Assembly: GCA_030706665.1 (NCBI GenBank)
Contig: JAUZOB010000224.1
Span: 1 to 5,605 of the forward strand
Reading direction: 5' to 3'
Length of the DNA: 5,605 nucleotides
Origin: Bacteroidota bacterium
GTDB taxonomy: Bacteria > Bacteroidota > Bacteroidia > Bacteroidales > Prolixibacteraceae
Below the pieces are notes generated by a model. It had not been told where the DNA came from. It saw nothing but the letters and a program-made list of their open reading frames with translations, and ran no database searches. Of this stretch, positions 1-3,502 are shown piece by piece (the stretch's first letter is position 1; the number at the start of each line of letters is the position of its first letter). A program made the translations under genes and the position numbers.

Positions 1-817
1 AATCTTTATGCGCAACGGCATTTAGAAGTGCTTCACGCAAAGCCGCTATGGGATATTCGTAGGTTTCTACACGAGAAATTCCTTCGTAGCTTATCATTGC
101 CCGAATGTACTTAGTAAAAAGCAATTCTATAGTTTTTTCGACTTGCTCAAATAAGTTCCCGTGAATGGTGTCCTGAAACAGCAAATCGCTTTCTGTTCTG
201 AAGAACCCAATCTTGATATATGCTCCCGTAACAAATTTTTCAGGGTCAGGGTGGAAAAGCAATAATGCAGCCCGCTTCAAATAGCCGTTTTCAATTAGAT
301 TCAGGTTATTGAGTAACTGTTCCGTGGATTCTTTTAGACACTTTTCATCCAGGCGTTTTGCTTTAATTCCCTTATGTTTGAAAAAATCAAAGGTTTCCTG
401 TTTTAATTCTGAAATCTGAACACTTGGAACTGTAACACTATCCCATTTTTTGCCGTATTTATGCAACAGGAATTTATTCAATGCAGCCCCTTTCAGCTCT
501 TGCTTGGTAGAACCGCTACGAAAGTGATATTCGCCTTTGTAGTTTACCGGATTAGGTTGCGGCTCTACAACAATTTCAAGGTATTCGCCCTGCGGAGTTT
601 GGTACAAGTTGACATCGGCAACAATACCCAAAATTGTAGTAATCTTATTAGGCAGGTCTTCCAATAGTTTCTTGGCATTCTTTAGACCAACTACATCACC
701 GTTATCGTCCTTGCCGATAAAAATTGTACCGCCCTGTGCGTTAGCAAAGCCGCATATCCATTTCAAGTATTCATCTCTCCAAACGGATTTATATTCTATG
801 TTTTGAGTTTCGGGCAT
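1..817 (-). CDS. AlbA_2 (Schlafen-type) domain ATP-binding protein, 3' end missing
   Basis: The 272 visible codons run off the left edge. Residues 1-110 match the AlbA_2 domain (older name divergent AAA-4): the early IEYK motif (7-10), the FANAQGG stretch (24-30) leading into a beta strand and the GKDDNG turn (35-40), then FRSGSTKQEL (99-108). A linker follows, and from about residue 200 the sequence matches the GHKL-type HATPase_c_4 part; REALLNAVAHKD (261-272) is the N-box, with E262 and N266 in the ExxxN positions that bind Mg-ATP. Family members are usually well over 400 residues, so roughly the last third is missing. They are annotated as putative transcriptional regulators or RecG-like ATP-binding proteins; AlbA_2 domains are linked to nucleic-acid binding, but the cellular role is mostly unknown. 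The ATG at 817 gives the expected family N-terminus, and an AAAGG stretch lies 5 bases upstream. Family identification is firm; function is not. Confidence 0.93.
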   Translation of the reverse strand, partial: MPETQNIEYKSVWRDEYLKWICGFANAQGGTIFIGKDDNGDVVGLKNAKKLLEDLPNKITTILGIVADVNLYQTPQGEYLEIVVEPQPNPVNYKGEYHFRSGSTKQELKGAALNKFLLHKYGKKWDSVTVPSVQISELKQETFDFFKHKGIKAKRLDEKCLKESTEQLLNNLNLIENGYLKRAALLLFHPDPEKFVTGAYIKIGFFRTESDLLFQDTIHGNLFEQVEKTIELLFTKYIRAMISYEGISRVETYEYPIAALREALLNAVAHKD

Positions 818-904
818 AGTTGCCTTTATTTTTGTAACTACTCATGTCCCCATATAGAGATACTAGAGTAAAAAATTATGATTGACTAATTTACAAAAAA
901 TAGA

Positions 905-1033
905 TCAATTAGCGGTACGATAAGCTGAAAACTGCTTTTTACAGTTAGCAAGGCAAATGGCCTTTTTTAGTAATGATTTCAATTCCTTTGTCCATTTGTG
1001 GTTGAACCGCTGGTCAAAGTAATATTTATTCAT
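905..1033 (-). CDS. possible small protein, 42 aa, unrecognised
   Basis: This frame starts MNKYYFDQRF and ends with a TGA 87 bases before the AlbA_2 gene on the same strand. The protein is basic (lysine-rich), reads like a short helical polypeptide (KWTKELKSLLKKA) and contains two cysteines. There is an in-frame stop three codons upstream of the ATG, so the frame does not extend. AAAGGG sits only 2 bases before the ATG, too close for a good ribosome site. It could be a small first gene of an operon with the AlbA_2 gene, a degraded end of a longer gene, or chance. I do not recognise the family. Confidence 0.25.
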   Translation of the reverse strand: MNKYYFDQRFNHKWTKELKSLLKKAICLANCKKQFSAYRTAN

Positions 1034-1268
1034 GACCCTTTATTAGGCACCTGAATAGTTGCGAATAATATAATGTCGTTTTTATTACAGAAAAGAGAGA
1101 GATAAATTTGGGCGACAGACTACTTTTTTTTAATTTAATAGGAGTGAAATGAAAATTGTACAAAGAGATTAATAAACTATAAGATAACGATATGACTTCA
1201 ATGTTGCTGTAATTTGATTCATGGACTGTCAAAGTTTGGAGTGGAGATGGATTTTTCATTTTACATTC

Positions 1269-1291
1269 GCTCTTTGACGTATTGAAAAAAA
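1269..1291 (+). promoter_or_regulatory. boxA-like motif
   Basis: The stretch CGCTCTTTGACG (1268-1279) matches the E. coli rRNA boxA TGCTCTTTAACA at 9 of 12 positions. With the following TATTGAAAA it also resembles the CTTTGACATATTG motif of Bacteroidota rRNA leaders and spacers. There is no rRNA here. The A-run 1285-1291 can equally be explained as the T-tract of the minus-strand terminator, so the match may be accidental. Confidence 0.25.
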
Positions 1292-1312
1292 TTACAGATA
1301 TGTGGATCTGTA
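1285..1312 (-). terminator. intrinsic terminator on the minus strand
   Basis: TACAGAT (1293-1299) and ATCTGTA (1306-1312) form a perfect 7-bp stem with a 6-base loop. Read on the minus strand it is followed, after one A, by seven T (1291-1285), the usual shape of a Rho-independent terminator. The stem is A/T-rich and so weak. It lies about 80 bases after the stop of the decayed frame 1393-1620, which it would fit as the original 3' end. Confidence 0.5.
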
Positions 1313-1316
1313 TGAT

Positions 1317-1367
1317 TGCTCCGGTGAAAAGGAGCATCCCATTATAGCAGACGGGTGCTCTTCCCGT
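1317..1367. other. overlapping, mutually exclusive hairpins
   Basis: Three pairings share bases. TGCTCC (1317-1322) pairs with GGAGCA (1331-1336) around an 8-base loop. GAGCATCCC (1332-1340) pairs with GGGTGCTC (1353-1360) with one bulged base. ACGGG (1351-1355) pairs with CCCGT (1363-1367). The first and third can coexist, while the second excludes both. On the minus strand this would sit just before the terminator at 1285-1312, an arrangement like an attenuator. I recognise no known riboswitch class. Confidence 0.35.
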
Positions 1368-1392
1368 TTGTCACGATAACTGGTCTAAAAAC

Positions 1393-1620
1393 TCACCGCA
1401 TATTCTCTGTTGTTTCAATCTTGTTAGCCTTCCCTTTACCATAAGTGACTTTGATGTAGGTTTCACACTTTGGCAAATGAGTATTCAGCCTGAAAATTCC
1501 GACTGGATGAAGTGCTGATTGAATTTGCTTTGACTGCCTTTAATGGAAGTGGTCCGGACACTCCATTAAGGAGGCAGGCATTTGAAGGTCTTCTATAGTA
1601 AATGTGAACGAATATAACAT
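1393..1620 (-). pseudogene. decayed short reading frame with one in-frame stop
   Basis: Reading from an ATG at 1620, 26 codons (MLYSFTFTIEDLQMPASLME and on) reach a TAA at 1540-1542. The same frame then continues for 48 codons (including GIFRLNTHLPKCETYIKV and YGKGKANKIETTENMR) to a TGA at 1393-1395. Both parts have a protein-like composition in one shared frame, and a minus-strand terminator follows downstream. That is what a short gene end carrying a nonsense mutation would look like. Against it, the two parts are short, the in-frame TAA lies inside a strong hairpin (1535-1576), and I recognise no family. It could be the remnant of a longer gene or chance. Confidence 0.28.
1535..1576. repeat. 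long bulged inverted repeat
   Basis: TGCCT (1535-1539) pairs with AGGCA (1572-1576), TTAATGGA (1540-1547) with TCCATTAA (1562-1569), and GTG (1549-1551) with CAC (1559-1561). Bulges are one A at 1548 and two G at 1570-1571, and the loop is GTCCGGA. This gives 16 pairs in 42 bases, the strongest stem in the spacer after the one at 3398. Such bulged hairpins occur at ends of single-strand transposons and in REP-type repeats, but no matching transposase or second copy is in the window. Confidence 0.5.
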
Positions 1621-1676
1621 GTTGTTTTTGTGTGTCTTAATGAAAAAATGAGATTTTACATGTTAAAAGATGTAAA
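1616..1676. promoter_or_regulatory. operator-like palindrome and direct repeat
   Basis: TTTACAT (1655-1661) and ATGTAAA (1670-1676) form a perfect 7-bp inverted repeat separated by 8 bases, followed by a T-rich stretch. ACATGTT occurs twice (1617-1623 and 1659-1665), starts 42 bases apart, about four helical turns. The first copy is inside the palindrome AACATGTT (1616-1623). This could be a regulator site or a weak hairpin; the A/T-rich sequence makes chance possible. Confidence 0.25.
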
Positions 1677-1833
1677 TAATTTTTCCTTACTCTCGTAATT
1701 AAAAATAGTTTTTAGGATTACTCCAAAATGAGTAGTTGGATTGAAGGAAAGAGATTGGAACGTTAGATGCATTTATTTGCTGAAAACGGTATTAACCCTA
1801 AAACGACCCGGTATGACACCACCAGATGTTTTT

Positions 1834-1867
1834 ACGGTTTCACCCCTGGAAATGGAGTGCAAACCGT
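1834..1867. repeat. hairpin, part of a possible dispersed element
   Basis: ACGGTTT (1834-1840) pairs with AAACCGT (1861-1867), CAC (1841-1843) with GTG (1857-1859), and CC (1844-1845) with GG (1854-1855). C1860 and A1856 are bulged. Twelve pairs in 34 bases make a stable stem. It is followed after 17 bases by a second perfect hairpin. Confidence 0.45.
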
Positions 1868-1884
1868 TCCTTCCAAATTTTAAA

Positions 1885-1904
1885 CTTTTGCTTTTCAGCA
1901 AAAG
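1885..1904. repeat. perfect 7-bp hairpin
   Basis: CTTTTGC (1885-1891) and GCAAAAG (1898-1904) pair perfectly around the loop TTTTCA. No long T-run follows on the plus strand, so it is a poor terminator. With the hairpin at 1834-1867 it forms a compact structured block. Confidence 0.45.
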
Positions 1905-1934
1905 CCTTCTAAAAATCACATATTCCCTTGTGTG

Positions 1935-1990
1935 ACCCTCATCCTGTCTTAGGAGATTAATGCTACAGTAAAATTATTGTAACGGAGGGT
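1935..1990 (+). promoter_or_regulatory. possible three-way-junction 5' leader of the phosphoesterase gene
   Basis: ACCCTC (1935-1940) pairs with GAGGGT (1985-1990) as a closing helix. Inside it are a small stem TCCT/AGGA (1942-1945 with 1951-1954) and a longer one TACAGTAA/TTATTGTA (1964-1971 with 1974-1981, one G-U pair, the innermost pairs necessarily open). The structure ends 33 bases before the start codon at 2024. It resembles no riboswitch I know. The small stem is weak, and the whole may be chance in A/T-rich DNA. Confidence 0.3.
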
Positions 1991-2023
1991 GCTGACACAA
2001 CTTAACCTTTAAAATAATTTATT

Positions 2024-3367
2024 ATGAAGGCATTATATATTTTTGTTTCTCTGTTTTTCTTAACCCTCTTCTATTCTTGTCAGGATGATTTGAATTTCAA
2101 TAATAATTCAGATGAATCGCTCAGTCTAAAAAGTATAAGTTTAAACAGTAAATGTGTCAAAGACGGGGTTAAGATTGCAATTCTATCGGATATCCATGTT
2201 ATGGATCCGTCTCTGCTGATGAAAGATGGCCCTGCTTTTCAGGCGTATCTGGCCCAGGATCCAAAGCTTTTGGAATTAAGTTTAAAGATTCTTCAAGCTA
2301 CTGTCAATAAAATTATTGCACAAAAACCAGATCTGGTGTTGATTCCCGGCGATTTGACTAAAGATGGAGAAATAATCAGTCATATAACCGTTTCCAATGT
2401 TCTGAGGCAATTAACCAAACATGGAATTAAAGTTCTGGTTACGATGGGAAATCATGATGTTAATAATCCGGAATCCGTATTATACTTTAAAAGTACGACA
2501 TTCCCTTATCCCAGTATCCAAGCTGATCGAATTCCATTCATATACTCTAATTTTGGATTCAATAATGCAATTTCCAGGGATCCGAATTCATTAAGCTATG
2601 TCAATGAACCCATCAAGGACCTTTGGGTAATAACAATTGACGCAAACAAGTATTATCAAAATACGACTAAAAGCATTGTTGGGGGAGTAATTAAACCTGA
2701 AACGATGCGTTGGGTAAAAGAACAGTTGGCCATTGCTCTAAGTAAAGGAAAAACTGTAATTGGAATGATGCACCATGGACTGATTGAACATTTTAATGGT
2801 CAGGAACAAATTGATCCTGGTTATGTAGTTGACGATTCGGAAAGTTCAGCTGAAGAATTAATGAATGCCGGAATGAAGATTATTTTGACCGGACATTACC
2901 ATGCCAACGACATTACTAAAAAAGAATATAACGGCAAATTTATTTTTGATGTGGAAACCGGTTCAACAGTTGCTTATCCCTGCACCTATCGGATGCTTAC
3001 TATAACTGGAAATAAATATAGTTTTGAATCACAAAATACTACAAACTTAATGGGGCCGGGATTTGATCTTTATGCAAAAACATTCTTGTCAGAACACCTC
3101 GACGGGTATTTCACATACCTCTTAACGAATTTATATAGTGTTCCGGCAAACTATGCCCAGACCTTCGCTCCATATTTTAAAGCTGCAGCAATGGCTCATT
3201 TTGCAGGCGACGAAGTGATGCCTCCTGATTTAATTGACCAAATTAATTATCTAAATGCGGTTGACAAATCCGGCACATTAAGTATGGTTTTGGGTACTCT
3301 CTGGACGGATATTAATACGCCTGATAATAACGTCACTATTGATATGGAAACAGGAGTTGCCCAATAA
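2024..3367 (+). CDS. calcineurin-like metallophosphoesterase, lipoprotein
   Basis: This complete 447-residue protein belongs to the binuclear metallophosphoesterase superfamily, which hydrolyses phosphomono- or diesters; the substrate cannot be read from the sequence. Residues 1-18 are a lipoprotein signal peptide ending LFYS before Cys19. QDD follows, like the acidic signal that sends Bacteroidota lipoproteins to the cell surface, so the enzyme probably acts on the outer face of the outer membrane. All metal motifs are present: DIH (D56, H58), GD (109-110), GNHD (142-145), HHG (250-252) and GHYH (290-293), then the ETGS turn (311-314). Residues 330-447 form a C-terminal extension I cannot assign. 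The ATG is supported by the signal peptide. The upstream bases are A/T-rich without a Shine-Dalgarno sequence, normal for the phylum. No same-strand neighbour is close, and transcription probably ends at 3398-3444. Confidence 0.95.
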   Translation: MKALYIFVSLFFLTLFYSCQDDLNFNNNSDESLSLKSISLNSKCVKDGVKIAILSDIHVMDPSLLMKDGPAFQAYLAQDPKLLELSLKILQATVNKIIAQKPDLVLIPGDLTKDGEIISHITVSNVLRQLTKHGIKVLVTMGNHDVNNPESVLYFKSTTFPYPSIQADRIPFIYSNFGFNNAISRDPNSLSYVNEPIKDLWVITIDANKYYQNTTKSIVGGVIKPETMRWVKEQLAIALSKGKTVIGMMHHGLIEHFNGQEQIDPGYVVDDSESSAEELMNAGMKIILTGHYHANDITKKEYNGKFIFDVETGSTVAYPCTYRMLTITGNKYSFESQNTTNLMGPGFDLYAKTFLSEHLDGYFTYLLTNLYSVPANYAQTFAPYFKAAAMAHFAGDEVMPPDLIDQINYLNAVDKSGTLSMVLGTLWTDINTPDNNVTIDMETGVAQ

Positions 3368-3397
3368 AGGGATCTTGTTAAAACTATTTGAAAATAA

Positions 3398-3444
3398 ATA
3401 ATTTAATGAAGCCTGTTTTTACAAAGCTGGCTTCATTAAATTAT
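3398..3444. terminator. bidirectional terminator between convergent genes
   Basis: A perfect 16-bp inverted repeat (arms 3398-3413 and 3429-3444) encloses a 15-base loop. It lies 30 bases after the phosphoesterase stop and 58 bases beyond the stop of the minus-strand hydrolase. On the plus strand six T follow after six bases (3451-3456). On the minus strand the sequence beyond is T-rich (TTTATTTTC). Position and strength argue for ending transcription from both sides. Confidence 0.8.
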
Positions 3445-3455
3445 CAGATGTTTTT

Positions 3456-3473
3456 TCCGTTTGGTCAAACGGA
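3456..3473. terminator. second hairpin in the convergent spacer
   Basis: TCCGTTT (3456-3462) and AAACGGA (3467-3473) form a perfect 7-bp stem with the loop GGTC, nearer to the hydrolase stop codon. There is no T-tract after it on either strand: on the minus strand an A-run follows. It may stabilise the hydrolase mRNA end or assist the neighbouring terminator rather than terminate alone. Confidence 0.4.
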
Positions 3474-3502
3474 GTTATTCCTTCCTGGACTTTAAGTGCT
3501 TG

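Larger units (their letters stand above)
1034..2023. other. long structured intergenic region without an intact gene
   Basis: Almost 1 kb lies between the minus-strand genes on the left and the phosphoesterase gene. No frame here has a recognisable protein family. Positions 1034-1260 are A/T-rich and I see nothing definite in them. From 1269 onward there is a dense series of inverted repeats, listed separately, plus a minus-strand decayed frame. The length and the number of stems are unusual for a spacer in a bacterial genome and suggest either remnants of lost genes or insertions, or non-coding RNA and leader elements. Confidence 0.6.

Noticed and set aside
461..806. Two short plus-strand frames
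   Set aside because: Both lie antisense to the AlbA_2 domain coding sequence, whose family motifs are clear on the minus strand.
950..968. AAGGC/GCCTT stem followed by T's, like a plus-strand terminator
   Set aside because: Only 5 pairs, no plus-strand gene upstream to terminate, and it lies inside a minus-strand open frame.
1103..1110. TAAATTTG, a match to the Bacteroidota -7 promoter consensus TAnnTTTG on the plus strand
   Set aside because: No TTTG at the -33 position and no plus-strand gene nearby; single matches are expected by chance in this much A/T-rich sequence.
1149..1172. A 7-residue peptide frame preceded by AGGAG
   Set aside because: It is too short to judge, and Shine-Dalgarno sites carry little weight in Bacteroidota; probably chance.
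1026..1337. A 103-codon minus-strand open frame
   Set aside because: It runs through the terminator and competing hairpins, has a low-complexity Ser/Leu/Ile/Lys/Phe composition typical of A/T-rich non-coding DNA, and matches no family.
1535..1576. Integron attC site
   Set aside because: Bulges resemble attC folding, but the conserved GTTRRRY/RYYYAAC core sites are absent and no integrase or cassette array is present.
1741..1935. The 64-codon plus-strand frame as a real gene
   Set aside because: It starts with TTG without a ribosome site and spans two strong hairpins. A structured non-coding repeat explains it better, so it is kept only as a finding.
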